Source of the DNA: JBBSMX01 sp038232935
Lineage (GTDB): Bacteria; Bacteroidota; Rhodothermia; Rhodothermales; JANQRZ01
Assembly (NCBI GenBank): GCA_038232935.1
Contig: JBBSMX010000014.1
Coordinates: 1-52,436, forward strand
Length of the DNA: 52,436 nt
Reading direction: 5' to 3'
The notes under the pieces were generated by a model. It had not been told where the DNA came from. It ran no database searches and saw nothing but the letters and a program-made list of their open reading frames with translations. A program made the translations under genes and the position numbers. This document shows positions 23,628 to 31,702 of this stretch, piece by piece. The first letter of the stretch is position 1. Each line of letters opens with the position of its first letter.

Positions 23628-23825
23628 TTACGAGCCGCCGAGGAGGCGCTTGATCCGCTTCTCGTCGGCCTTGTCCACGAGCGTCGCTTTGGCGAGGTTG
23701 CGCTTCCGCTTCGGCGACTTCTTGGTGAGGATGTGGCTGGCGAACGCCTTCTGCCGCTTGATCCGGCCGGTGGCGGTCCGGGCGAAGCGCTTCTTGGCGC
23801 CGCTGTTGGACTTCATCTTCGGCAT
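23628..23825 (-). CDS. rpmI: 50S ribosomal protein L35
   Basis: A 65-residue basic protein with the L35 start MPKMKSNSGAKKRFARTATG and HILTKKSPKRKRNL. The ATG at 23825 is preceded by CAGGAG (23831-23836, reverse strand) at suitable spacing. A hairpin with a T7 tract lies 20-55 bp upstream, between infC and this gene. Confidence 0.96.
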   Translation of the reverse strand: MPKMKSNSGAKKRFARTATGRIKRQKAFASHILTKKSPKRKRNLAKATLVDKADEKRIKRLLGGS

Positions 23826-23847
23826 GGAAACTCCTGATTATGAGGCC

Positions 23848-23882
23848 AAAAAAAGAGGCGAGCCGTTGCGGATCGCCCCTCT
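23848..23882 (-). terminator. Terminator/attenuator between infC and rpmI
   Basis: In the reverse transcript AGAGGGGCGA pairs with TCGCCTCT (one bulged base; 23882-23873 with 23861-23854), followed at once by T7 (23854-23848). It sits after infC and before rpmI-rplT, where it could set the ratio of IF-3 to ribosomal proteins or respond to L20. The rest of the 189-bp gap shows no gene. Confidence 0.75.
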
Positions 23883-24014
23883 GGCAGAAATGAAAAGATA
23901 CGGGGGGCCGGGGGCGGCTGCAACGGCGGAGTTTGAAGAGCAAGAGTAAAAAGGGAGTGAGAGGGTGGGAGTGGCTCGAACGTGGACGGACGACTTACTC
24001 CCACCCTCCCATAC

Positions 24015-24575
24015 TCACGAACTGCTCTTCTTCCCGGACTTGTCCGGCGTGAGCATCACCGTCATCCGGCGGCCTTCCATCTTCGGGAGCTGCTCCACGC
24101 GCGAGATGTCGGCGAGCTCCTCGATAAAGCGGCCGAGGAGGTCGGCGCCGCGGTCCTTGTAGATGATGTCACGGCCGCGGAACTGGACCCACGCCTTGAC
24201 CTGGTTGCCGTCTTTGAGGAAGCCGCGGGCGTGCTTGGCCTTGAACTCGAAGTCGTGGTCGTCCGTGTTCGGGCGGAAGCGGACCTCCTTGAGCTCGACC
24301 TTGTGGGCTTTCTTCCGCTGCTCCTTCTCCTTCTTCTGCTGCTCGTAGCGGAACTTTCCGAAGTCCATGATCTTGGCTACGGGCGGGTCCGCATCGGGGG
24401 CTACTTCGACGAGGTCGAGGCCACGCCGCTGGGCAAGCTCGAGGGCCGCGGCGATTTCGTAGATGCCGTGCTCGCCCTCGGGGTCTACGACGCGCACGCG
24501 GTCGGTGCGGATCTGGTCGTTGATTCGGGTGCGGGGGCCGCGTTGCTGTACCGGCCGGGAGGTTCTTCTGGCGAT
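24015..24575 (-). CDS. infC: Translation initiation factor IF-3
   Basis: 186 residues if translation starts at the AUC codon 24575-24573. The N-terminal domain continues through RINDQIRTDRVRVVDPEG, KIMDFGKFRYEQQKK forms the linker, and the C-terminal domain includes EVRFRPNTDDHDFE. No ATG, GTG or TTG precedes the conserved RIN motif in frame; a GTG at 24497 would cut off the start of the N-domain. The AUC is preceded by AGGAG with 8-nt spacing, and the resulting start MARRTSRP resembles family N-termini. Rare start codons on infC are known and allow IF-3 to repress its own translation. Confidence 0.93.
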   Translation of the reverse strand: MARRTSRPVQQRGPRTRINDQIRTDRVRVVDPEGEHGIYEIAAALELAQRRGLDLVEVAPDADPPVAKIMDFGKFRYEQQKKEKEQRKKAHKVELKEVRFRPNTDDHDFEFKAKHARGFLKDGNQVKAWVQFRGRDIIYKDRGADLLGRFIEELADISRVEQLPKMEGRRMTVMLTPDKSGKKSSS

Positions 24576-24588
24576 GGTGTCGTCTCCT
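24573..24588 (-). promoter_or_regulatory. Ribosome-binding site and AUC start of infC
   Basis: AGGAG (reverse strand, 24588-24584), then eight bases, then AUC (24575-24573). This is the only strong Shine-Dalgarno sequence in reach and it decides the start codon. The non-canonical codon matches the known IF-3 discrimination mechanism. Confidence 0.75.
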
Positions 24589-24747
24589 GCTAGTGGATGA
24601 TGGGGGCCGGGGTCGCGGCCTCGCGTCTGTTGTAAAGGCGGCGATGAGCCCTAGGTTTCCGGGTCTGCCCGCGTTAGCGACGGCACGCGGTCTCTGGAAG
24701 ATACGCACGTGCGCTAATTTCACCGACCTCCTACCTACACCGTGCCC

Positions 24748-25257
24748 ATGGCTCGCCTCGCCCTCTACCCTGGCTCCTTCGACCCCGTCACGAACGGCCA
24801 CCTCGACGTGCTCCGCCGCGCCCTCCGCCTCTTCGACCGCGTCGAGGTGACGGTGGCGGTCAACGCGTCCAAGCATACCCTGTTCTCGGGGGAGGAGCGC
24901 GTGGACCTCATCGAGCAGTCCGTGGCCGGGTGGCCCGCCGACGAGCGCGAGCGCGTCGGCGTCGAGCTGTTCGAGGGGTTGATCGCGGAGCAGGCGGCGC
25001 GGCGGGGCGCGGCGGCCCTCGTGCGCGGCATCCGGCAGGTCACGGACTTCGACTACGAGCTCCGCATGGCGATCGCGAACCAGCGGCTGAACGAGGAGGT
25101 GGTCACCGTCTTCCTCACGCCGAGCGAGGAGCACGCCTTCACGAGCGCCTCGCTCGTCCGCGAGATCCACCGCTTCGGCGGCGACGTGTCGTCGTTCGTG
25201 CCGCATCCCGTGCTGGCATGGCTGGAGGGTCGAGGGCGTGGGGAACGGGAGCGCTAG
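24748..25257 (+). CDS. coaD: Phosphopantetheine adenylyltransferase
   Basis: 169 residues. The nucleotidyltransferase motif is YPGSFDPVTNGHLD at the N-terminus, and the second motif near the end is SSFVPHPVLAWL. ALVRGIRQVTDFDYEL is the pantetheine-binding region. It makes dephospho-CoA from 4'-phosphopantetheine and ATP. The ATG at 24748 is preferred over a GTG two codons upstream. It is divergent from infC, with about 170 bp between the two genes holding both promoters; I could not pick the elements. Confidence 0.96.
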   Translation: MARLALYPGSFDPVTNGHLDVLRRALRLFDRVEVTVAVNASKHTLFSGEERVDLIEQSVAGWPADERERVGVELFEGLIAEQAARRGAAALVRGIRQVTDFDYELRMAIANQRLNEEVVTVFLTPSEEHAFTSASLVREIHRFGGDVSSFVPHPVLAWLEGRGRGERER

Positions 25258-25351
25258 AAATTGATGGGACGAGTGAAGGATCGCGACGCTGCCTTACCTT
25301 GATGGATGTAAGGATTTGCGACCGTCAATCCTGACTTCCTGAGGTGTCGCT

Positions 25352-26305
25352 ATGCATCGCCTGTATCTCTACGTGTTCCTGTTCGTCGTAGCTACACCGG
25401 CAGTCACCGCCCAAGCACCCACGGCGGATTCCACGGCCCTCGTCCTCATCGAGCTCACCGACGGCTCCTCGTTCGTGGGATTCGTGGTGCGCGAGAGCGA
25501 GAGCGAGGTGGTGCTCCGCACGCAGGCCGGGGCCGAGGTCATTATCCCGAAGGCCCGGATCCGGCGGCGCGCGCCGTTCGCGGGGCGGATCGAGGGCGAG
25601 CGGGTCATCCGCTACGACCCGAACCGGACCCGGCTCTTGTTCAGCCCGACGGCCCGGCCGCTCGGCACGGGGCAGGGCTACGTCTCCGTCTACGAGCTGT
25701 TCGTCCCCTTCGTCGCCGTCGGCATCACGGACGCCATCAGCCTGGCCGGGGGGACCATCCTCGCGCCCGGAGCCTTCGGCCGCGTCCTCTACGTGGCCCC
25801 GAAGGTGACGCTGGTGAACCGGCCGGGGCTCGCCGTGGCCCTCGGCGGCGTCGGTCTCGGCGTCTATCTCGGCGGCTCCGACGGGCCGGCCGGCGAAGAC
25901 GATGTGAGCGATGTGGGGACGGCGGGAATCGGCTACGGGCTCGTCACGGTCGGCGGGCCGGAGCGGGCGCTCACGCTCGGGGCCGGCTTCGCGTTTGCCG
26001 AGGGGGAGATCGCCAGCGGGGCCATCCTCACCCTCGGCGGCGAGACGCAGGTCTCGAACTCGATCAAGCTCCTCACCGAGAACTACGTCATCCCGTTCGA
26101 GTCCACGACGAGCATCTGCCCGAACGGTGGGCCGTGCACGACCGAGTCGAGTACGGAGTACGAGATCATCGTCAGCGCCGGCATCCGCTTCTTCGGCGAG
26201 CGCCTCGCGGCGGACTTCGCGCTGTGGACCTCGCCCACGCTCATCGGCGACGAGGTATTCCCGTTTCTTCCGTGGCTCGGATTCTCGTATAACTTCGGGA
26301 GGTAG
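25352..26305 (+). CDS. Secreted hypothetical protein, probable outer-membrane barrel
   Basis: 317 residues with a Sec signal peptide (LYLYVFLFVVATPAVTAQA, cleavage near AQA). Residues ~30-75 read LIELTDGSSFVGFVV and IIPKARIRR, like a small beta-barrel module for membrane-stress-type sensing, but I cannot name it. The rest alternates Gly-rich hydrophobic strands (ALGGVGLGVYLGG, LTLGAGFAFAEG) and ends FLPWLGFSYNFGR with a terminal aromatic/Arg pattern often seen in outer-membrane proteins. The gap upstream has no repeat. It is not in an obvious operon; the aminotransferase follows at 52 bp. Confidence 0.75.
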   Translation: MHRLYLYVFLFVVATPAVTAQAPTADSTALVLIELTDGSSFVGFVVRESESEVVLRTQAGAEVIIPKARIRRRAPFAGRIEGERVIRYDPNRTRLLFSPTARPLGTGQGYVSVYELFVPFVAVGITDAISLAGGTILAPGAFGRVLYVAPKVTLVNRPGLAVALGGVGLGVYLGGSDGPAGEDDVSDVGTAGIGYGLVTVGGPERALTLGAGFAFAEGEIASGAILTLGGETQVSNSIKLLTENYVIPFESTTSICPNGGPCTTESSTEYEIIVSAGIRFFGERLAADFALWTSPTLIGDEVFPFLPWLGFSYNFGR

Positions 26306-26357
26306 TGAGCGGGCTTCGTACCTTTGGGCGTCGCCTCCTCGCCCAAACAGGTACGTC

Positions 26358-27572
26358 ATGGAACCCACCACGGCTCACGAACTGAACCCCCGTGTGGCGG
26401 CGATGCAGCCGTCGGCGACCCTCGCCATGTCCGCCCGCGCGAAGGCATTGGCGCGGGCCGGACGCCCGGTGATCGAGCTCTCGGCCGGCGAGCCTGACTT
26501 CGACACGCCCGCGCCGATCCGCGAGGCCGGCCGCCGCGCCATCGAGGAGGGGCATACGCATTACACGTCGAATGCCGGCACGCAGGAGCTCCGCGAGGCC
26601 ATTGTCCGCAAGCTCCACGAGGACAACGGGCTCGACTACGGCCCGGCCGATATCCTCTGTTCGAATGGGGCGAAGCAGTCTGTGGCGCAGGCCGTGTTCG
26701 TGCTCTGCCGCCCCGGCGACGAGGTCGTGATCCCCGCGCCGTACTGGGTATCGTACCCGGAGATGGTGCGGCTGGCGGGCGCGGAGTCGGTCGTCGTGGA
26801 GACGGCGCCGGAGGGTGGCTACCGGATGCGGCCGGAGGATCTGGAGGCGGCGCTGGGCGAGCGGACGCGGCTCGTGGTGCTGAACTCGCCGTCGAACCCG
26901 ACGGGCGCGGTCTACAGCCGCGCCGAACTCGAAGCCCTCGCCGAGGTGCTGCGCCCGCACGAGAACGTCTTCGTCATCTCGGACGAGATCTACGAGCACG
27001 TGATCTACGACGCCGAACACGTCTCGTTCGCTGCGCTACCGGGGATGAAAGAGCGGACGGTGACGGTCAACGGCTTCTCGAAGTCGTTCGCGATGACGGG
27101 CTGGCGGCTGGGTTACTTCGCCGCGCCGCGCTGGATCACCGAGGCGGCCTCGACGGTGCAGGGCCAGTTCACAAGCGCACCTTCGTCGATCACGCAGCAG
27201 GCGGGCGTCGCCGCGCTCGCGATGGACCGCGAGCCGGTCCGCCAGATGGTTCGGGCGTTCCGCGAGCGCCGCGACTTCGTTCTCGCCGCGCTCTCCGCCC
27301 TGCCCGGCGTGCAGTGCCCGACACCGGAGGGCGCGTTCTACGTCTTCCCCGACGTGTCGGACTACTTCGGGACGACGGCCCCCAACGGCCGCGTCGTCGA
27401 TAACAGCGAGGACTTCTGTTTCTACCTGCTGGAGGAGCACGACGTGGCGCTCGTCCCCGGCGATGCGTTCGGCGCGCCCTACGGCGTGCGGCTCTCGTAC
27501 GCGGCCTCGACGGAGGACTTGCGCGAAGCGATGCGGCGGATCGAGCGCGGGCTGGCGGCGCTGCGGGCGTGA
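26358..27572 (+). CDS. Class I/II aminotransferase (aspartate aminotransferase-like)
   Basis: 404 residues, fold-type I PLP enzyme. It has the N-terminal substrate loop (ELSAGEPDFDTP), SNGAKQSVAQAV for phosphate binding, NSPSNPTGAVY, the YEHVIYD segment, the PLP lysine in VNGFSKSFAMTGWRLGY, and the carboxylate-binding Arg in GVRLSYA. This pattern matches the prokaryotic Ib aspartate/prephenate aminotransferase subgroup. The ATG at 26358 gives the normal length. In the cytoplasm it would exchange amino groups between aspartate, glutamate or aromatic amino acids and 2-oxoacids; the exact preference is not readable. Confidence 0.92.
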   Translation: MEPTTAHELNPRVAAMQPSATLAMSARAKALARAGRPVIELSAGEPDFDTPAPIREAGRRAIEEGHTHYTSNAGTQELREAIVRKLHEDNGLDYGPADILCSNGAKQSVAQAVFVLCRPGDEVVIPAPYWVSYPEMVRLAGAESVVVETAPEGGYRMRPEDLEAALGERTRLVVLNSPSNPTGAVYSRAELEALAEVLRPHENVFVISDEIYEHVIYDAEHVSFAALPGMKERTVTVNGFSKSFAMTGWRLGYFAAPRWITEAASTVQGQFTSAPSSITQQAGVAALAMDREPVRQMVRAFRERRDFVLAALSALPGVQCPTPEGAFYVFPDVSDYFGTTAPNGRVVDNSEDFCFYLLEEHDVALVPGDAFGAPYGVRLSYAASTEDLREAMRRIERGLAALRA

Positions 27573-27672
27573 GGGCGGGGCAGGGGGTCCGAAGCCGCAC
27601 CCCCGCTCGAACTTCGCGGGGAACGCAGCGTAGGTTGCCCCTCCTTTTCCGACCCCCGAACGTCCCGACCCG

Positions 27673-28944
27673 TTGGAGCCGACCACCCCGCCGCCCTATC
27701 CCTCCCCCCGCTACCGGGCCGACGAGCCGCTGCCGCGCGCGCCGGAGGCGTACGAGAGCCTCCTCATCGACACGACGCCGGCGCGCGAACGGCGCTGGCT
27801 CCACCTCCTCCTCTTCCTGCTCACCCTGGGGACGACGGTGTGGGCGGGCGCGTCACTCGTCGGACGTGAGCTGATCTACGCCGAGTTCGGGATGCGGGCG
27901 TTTATCTGGGACGGCCTCCGCTACGCGGTGCCGCTCCTCCTCTTCCTCACGGTTCACGAGTTCGGTCACTACATCGCCGCGCGCATCCGCGGCATCGATG
28001 TCTCGTTGCCGTACTTCATCCCGTTCCCGCTCCCGTTTCTCCAGCCGAACATCGGCACGTTCGGCGCGGTGATCCGGATCCGGGAGCCGCTGCGGCGGAC
28101 GGGGCAGCTCTTCGACATCGGGGCGGCGGGGCCGCTCGCGGGGTTCGTCGTCGCGCTCGGCGTGCTCGTCTACGCGCTCGCCACGCTCCCGCCGCCGGAG
28201 TACGTGTTCGGCCTCGGCGGGCACGAGTCGCTCAAGCTGTTCGTGGACCGCTTCGGGGAGTTTCCGCCGGTGCCGCTGCCGGAGCCTGGCGAGCTAGGGC
28301 GCCTGACCATCGGGCAGACGCCGCTCTACTGGGCGCTCACGCAGCTCTTTCCGAACGTCCCGCCGATGTACGAGATGTACCACTACCCCGTGCTCTTCGC
28401 AGGCTGGCTCGGCCTCTTCTTCACGGCGCTCAACATGCTGCCCGTCGGGCAGCTCGACGGTGGGCACATCCTCTACGCCCTCGCCGGGCCGACGTGGCAC
28501 GGGCGCGTCGCACGAACGTTCGTCATCGTGCTTCTGTTTTCGGCGACGCTCGGGCTGATGGTGGACATGGAGCCGCTGATGCGGGACCTCGCGCTCGGCT
28601 ACGGGTACCAGGCGGCGCTCGGCGGGGCGGGCCTGTGGGTGATCGTGGCCGGGCTGCTCTACTTCTTCTTCGGCCGGCTGTTCGAGGACCGGCGCGCCGT
28701 TATCAGCGGGCTGTTCGTGACGGTCGCGGCGGCAGCCGTCGCTCTCCGGATCGGCGGGATCGCGGAAGCCATCGGCTACTCGGGCTGGTTTTTCTGGTGC
28801 CTGCTGATCGTGACGCTCATCAAAGTGGACCACCCGCCGGTCGTCTATCCCGAGCCGCTCACGCCGGGCCGCCGAGCGCTGGGGATTTTCGCGCTCGTGC
28901 TGTTCGTGCTCTGCTTCAGCTTCAAGCCGCTGTATATCGGGTGA
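27673..28944 (+). CDS. Site-2-type zinc metalloprotease (peptidase M50)
   Basis: 423 residues, multi-pass. It has HEFGH (zinc and catalytic Glu) in the third hydrophobic region and the second metal motif NMLPVGQLDGGH, both within membrane helices. The first ~45 residues are a Pro-rich cytoplasmic extension. The TTG at 27673 is the only usable start after the stop at 27631; there is no clear Shine-Dalgarno sequence. Family members cleave membrane-bound anti-sigma factors or other transmembrane substrates. The TGA stop (28942-28944) is part of an 18-bp palindrome. Confidence 0.88.
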   Translation: MEPTTPPPYPSPRYRADEPLPRAPEAYESLLIDTTPARERRWLHLLLFLLTLGTTVWAGASLVGRELIYAEFGMRAFIWDGLRYAVPLLLFLTVHEFGHYIAARIRGIDVSLPYFIPFPLPFLQPNIGTFGAVIRIREPLRRTGQLFDIGAAGPLAGFVVALGVLVYALATLPPPEYVFGLGGHESLKLFVDRFGEFPPVPLPEPGELGRLTIGQTPLYWALTQLFPNVPPMYEMYHYPVLFAGWLGLFFTALNMLPVGQLDGGHILYALAGPTWHGRVARTFVIVLLFSATLGLMVDMEPLMRDLALGYGYQAALGGAGLWVIVAGLLYFFFGRLFEDRRAVISGLFVTVAAAAVALRIGGIAEAIGYSGWFFWCLLIVTLIKVDHPPVVYPEPLTPGRRALGIFALVLFVLCFSFKPLYIG

Positions 28945-28955
28945 TGCATCACCCG
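28938..28955. repeat. 18-bp palindrome over the M50 stop codon
   Basis: CGGGTGATGCATCACCCG is a perfect palindrome, and its TGA at 28942-28944 is the stop of the M50 protease. The core words GTGATGC/GCATCAC recur in the repeat at 31635-31697. The following 28956-29151 show no gene. Confidence 0.85.
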
Positions 28956-29151
28956 TGGGGCAATTACGCTGCACCTCGGGTGGTATGCTTGCGCCCGCTC
29001 GCCCGGCCGTCGTAGGTTCGGGGCCGCTCTGAGAACCCACCCGTACGCCGCCCGACCCTTCGCTACGAGAGACGCTATCTTCCCGCCGCTCCGCCCATTC
29101 GGCCGGCGCGGCCCGGTCGCCCCGGCCGCCGCTTCCTCCCGCCTTCTCTCG

Positions 29152-29955
29152 ATGCCCGGTTCCCGCTCGCTCCTCGGCGCTCTCGCGTCTTTCCCGCTCG
29201 GACTCGCCGCCCTGGTCGCGGCCCTCGCCGGGTGCGATTCGGCGCCCGGTCCCCAGCCGCTCGACGCCCGCCCGCCCGTCGTCTCCGACTTCGCGTTCTC
29301 GCCCGACAGCGTTTTCTTCGACGACGCCGTCACGTCCGGTGACTCCGCCGCCATCGACCTCGCCCTCAGCGTGCGCGCCGATGATCCCGACGGCGGGCAG
29401 ATAGACCGCGTGGAGTTCGCGGTGCGGTGGCAGTTCGCGCCCTCGAACGAGCCGTCGGTGACGGGCGTGCTGGAGCCGGGCGACGACGGACGCTACGCGG
29501 GGTCGGTCGGGCTGGCGCTGCCGCGCAACCGGCGCGGGCTCTACTCCATCGTCGTCTACGCCGTGGACAGCGACGGGCTGCTGAGCAACCAGGTGCGCGG
29601 CCTCTTCGAGCTCGCCGGCTTCGGCCTCGGCCCGCCGGTCATCGACGCCGTCGAGGCCCCGGCCGAGTTCCGGCCGCCCGGCACGCTCCAGCTCATCGCC
29701 GTCGTCTCCGATCCCGACGGGCTCTCCGATGTCGCCCGCGCCGAGGTCCAGTTTCCGGCTCCGTTCAGCGGCGTCTTCGCGCTCGCCGACGACGGGGGCG
29801 CAGGCTCGGGCGATGCGACGGCCGGCGACGGTCGCTACACCGTCACGTTCGACATCCCCGCCGCCGACCCCGGCCTGGTCACCGTGACGTTCCGCGCGTT
29901 CGACCGCGACGGGATGGCGAGCGCCGACGTCCCGTTCACGATCACCATTCTCTGA
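29152..29955 (+). CDS. Secreted lipoprotein with Ig-like/cadherin-like repeats
   Basis: 267 residues. Lipoprotein signal with lipobox AALAGC (Cys near 28). The mature part holds two beta-sandwich-like repeats of ~100 residues with VRADDPDGG and VVSDPDGLSD, the DPDG turns typical of calcium-binding Ig or cadherin-like domains, followed by FALADDGGAGSGDATAGDGR and FDRDGMASADVPFTI. Its stop overlaps the start of the next gene (TGATG), so it is made together with the BNR-repeat protein. No enzyme motif is visible; a cell-surface structural or binding role is inferred. Confidence 0.82.
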   Translation: MPGSRSLLGALASFPLGLAALVAALAGCDSAPGPQPLDARPPVVSDFAFSPDSVFFDDAVTSGDSAAIDLALSVRADDPDGGQIDRVEFAVRWQFAPSNEPSVTGVLEPGDDGRYAGSVGLALPRNRRGLYSIVVYAVDSDGLLSNQVRGLFELAGFGLGPPVIDAVEAPAEFRPPGTLQLIAVVSDPDGLSDVARAEVQFPAPFSGVFALADDGGAGSGDATAGDGRYTVTFDIPAADPGLVTVTFRAFDRDGMASADVPFTITIL

Positions 29956-31631
29956 TGAGCCGGCGTCTCTCCGACCTCGCCTGCCTCCTGCTCGCTCTGC
30001 TGATCGCCGGGCCTGCCATCGCGCAGGTCCCCGGCGGCTACGACGCGGCACGGGTGCAGGATCTGATTTCCGTCAGCGGCCCGCAGCGCAACATCGTCGA
30101 CAACTTGCACGCCGAGGGCGACACGCTCTGGGCCGGGCAACAGCTCATCTTCACGCCCGACGGCGGCCAGACGTGGCAGCTCGTCGACGACCCCGCGCTC
30201 ACCCCGCTCGTCGCCCCGACCGCCATCGCATTCTCGATTGACGTCGAAGGTCCCAACGTGTGGGTCGGACTCGGCTTCAGCGACCCGGCGATTGCGAGCC
30301 GGCCGCAGAGCGCCGCGGGCTTCGCCCACTCCGAGGACGGCGGCCAGACGTGGCGCTACGAGTTTCGTCAGCTCGATCAGCCCGAGGACACGACGCAGGT
30401 CTACGGCGTCTCCATCCTCCCCGCGCTCCCCGTCATCGTTCCCCAGCAGAGCCCGCCGTTCGACATCGACTTCGACCCCGTGACCCGCGACGTGTGGGTG
30501 GCGGGCTGGGCCAGCGGCATCCGCACGCTGGAGTGGCTGCCGGACTCGAACCGCTACGCCCGCGACTTCAAGCGCGTCGTTCTCCCGCCGGACACGCTCG
30601 ACGCGATCACGCCGGTCCAGCCGTACAACTTCCTCTACGCCCCCGAAATCCAAGACGCCGAAGAGGGCAACAACTTCCTCGGCTTCTCCGTGCTCGTGGA
30701 CGAGACGGGGACGGTCTGGGCCGGGACCGTGGCCGGCGTCAACCGCTCGCGGCCGGAGGACGTGTTCGTGTTCGAAAACACCGATACAGGAGAGGTCTTC
30801 GAGGACCGGGCGTGGCAGCGGACGGGCTTCGACGGGACGAGCGCCGGGCTGCCAGGCAACTGGGTGATCTCCATCGAGGAGCAGCCCGTCGGCGATCCCG
30901 CGTTCGAGGTGGGGACGCCGGAGAACCCGCGCAACCCGGTGTGGCTGGCCGTGTGGCAGGCGCGCGAGGCGGACGAGCGCTTCGCCCTCGTCGTCACCCG
31001 CGACGGTGGGGAGACGTTCGAGCCGGCGCTTATCGGGGGCAACCGGTTCTACGACTTCGCCTTCTGCCCCGACGGCGCGGCTTACTGCGGGCCGAACACG
31101 GTCTACGCCGCCGGAGCCGACGGCCTGTTCATCTCCGACGACGGCGGGGCCACGTGGCGGAGCGTCCGCGATTTCCAGGACCGCGAGCGCGCCGGCCGCT
31201 TCGTCCGCCGTGGCGCTCGCGTCTTCGCCGTCGCCACGACGCCGAGCGCGCTCTGGGTCGGCACCGGCGACGGCCTGCTCAAGAGCGACGACGGCGGGGC
31301 GACGTGGACCATCTTCCGCGCCGACGTGCCCACGCACCCCGAGGAGCCGACGGACCGTGTCCCGGACGTCGAGGCCTACGCCTACCCCAACCCCTTCTCG
31401 CCGAGCGCCGACCGCTACGTCCGCATCCGCTACGACCGGACCGAGCCTGCGTCGATCCGCATCTTCGATTTCGGGATGAACCTCGTTCGCACGATCCCCA
31501 ACGCCGCGCCGGTCGAGCAGGTGTGGGACGGCTACGACGAGAACGGCAACCGCGTCGCCAACGGGGTCTACTTCTACGAGGTGGACGCGGGCGGTGCGTC
31601 GATGACGGGCAAGATTCTGGTTCTGGAATGA
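29955..31631 (+). CDS. BNR-repeat secreted protein with FlgD-like C-terminal domain
   Basis: 558 residues from ATG 29955. It has a Sec signal peptide ending AQVPGG. The body carries at least five BNR/sialidase-type Asp-box turns: TPDGGQTW, SEDGGQTW, TRDGGETF and two SDDGGATW, pointing to a beta-propeller; sialidase active-site residues are not evident. The last ~85 residues start AYPNPFSPSADRYVRIRY and end NRVANGVYFYEV...GKILVLE, a FlgD-like Ig/T9SS-type sorting domain. It is translationally coupled to the lipoprotein upstream and probably exported to the surface, with the PorV-like gene next. Confidence 0.88.
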   Translation: MSRRLSDLACLLLALLIAGPAIAQVPGGYDAARVQDLISVSGPQRNIVDNLHAEGDTLWAGQQLIFTPDGGQTWQLVDDPALTPLVAPTAIAFSIDVEGPNVWVGLGFSDPAIASRPQSAAGFAHSEDGGQTWRYEFRQLDQPEDTTQVYGVSILPALPVIVPQQSPPFDIDFDPVTRDVWVAGWASGIRTLEWLPDSNRYARDFKRVVLPPDTLDAITPVQPYNFLYAPEIQDAEEGNNFLGFSVLVDETGTVWAGTVAGVNRSRPEDVFVFENTDTGEVFEDRAWQRTGFDGTSAGLPGNWVISIEEQPVGDPAFEVGTPENPRNPVWLAVWQAREADERFALVVTRDGGETFEPALIGGNRFYDFAFCPDGAAYCGPNTVYAAGADGLFISDDGGATWRSVRDFQDRERAGRFVRRGARVFAVATTPSALWVGTGDGLLKSDDGGATWTIFRADVPTHPEEPTDRVPDVEAYAYPNPFSPSADRYVRIRYDRTEPASIRIFDFGMNLVRTIPNAAPVEQVWDGYDENGNRVANGVYFYEVDAGGASMTGKILVLE

Positions 31632-31634
31632 CAA

Positions 31635-31697
31635 GTGATGCGTGAGTTCAAGCACCCCCGTTGAGGGTGAGTTCACGCATCACGTGTCACGCATCAC
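31635..31697. repeat. GTGATGCGTGA inverted and direct repeat
   Basis: GTGATGCGTGA (31635-31645) is repeated in inverted orientation as TCACGCATCAC at 31673-31683 and again as a direct copy at 31687-31697. It fills the whole gap between the BNR protein stop and the PorV-like start, ending 5 bp before that ATG. Confidence 0.85.
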
Positions 31698-31702
31698 GAC
31701 TT

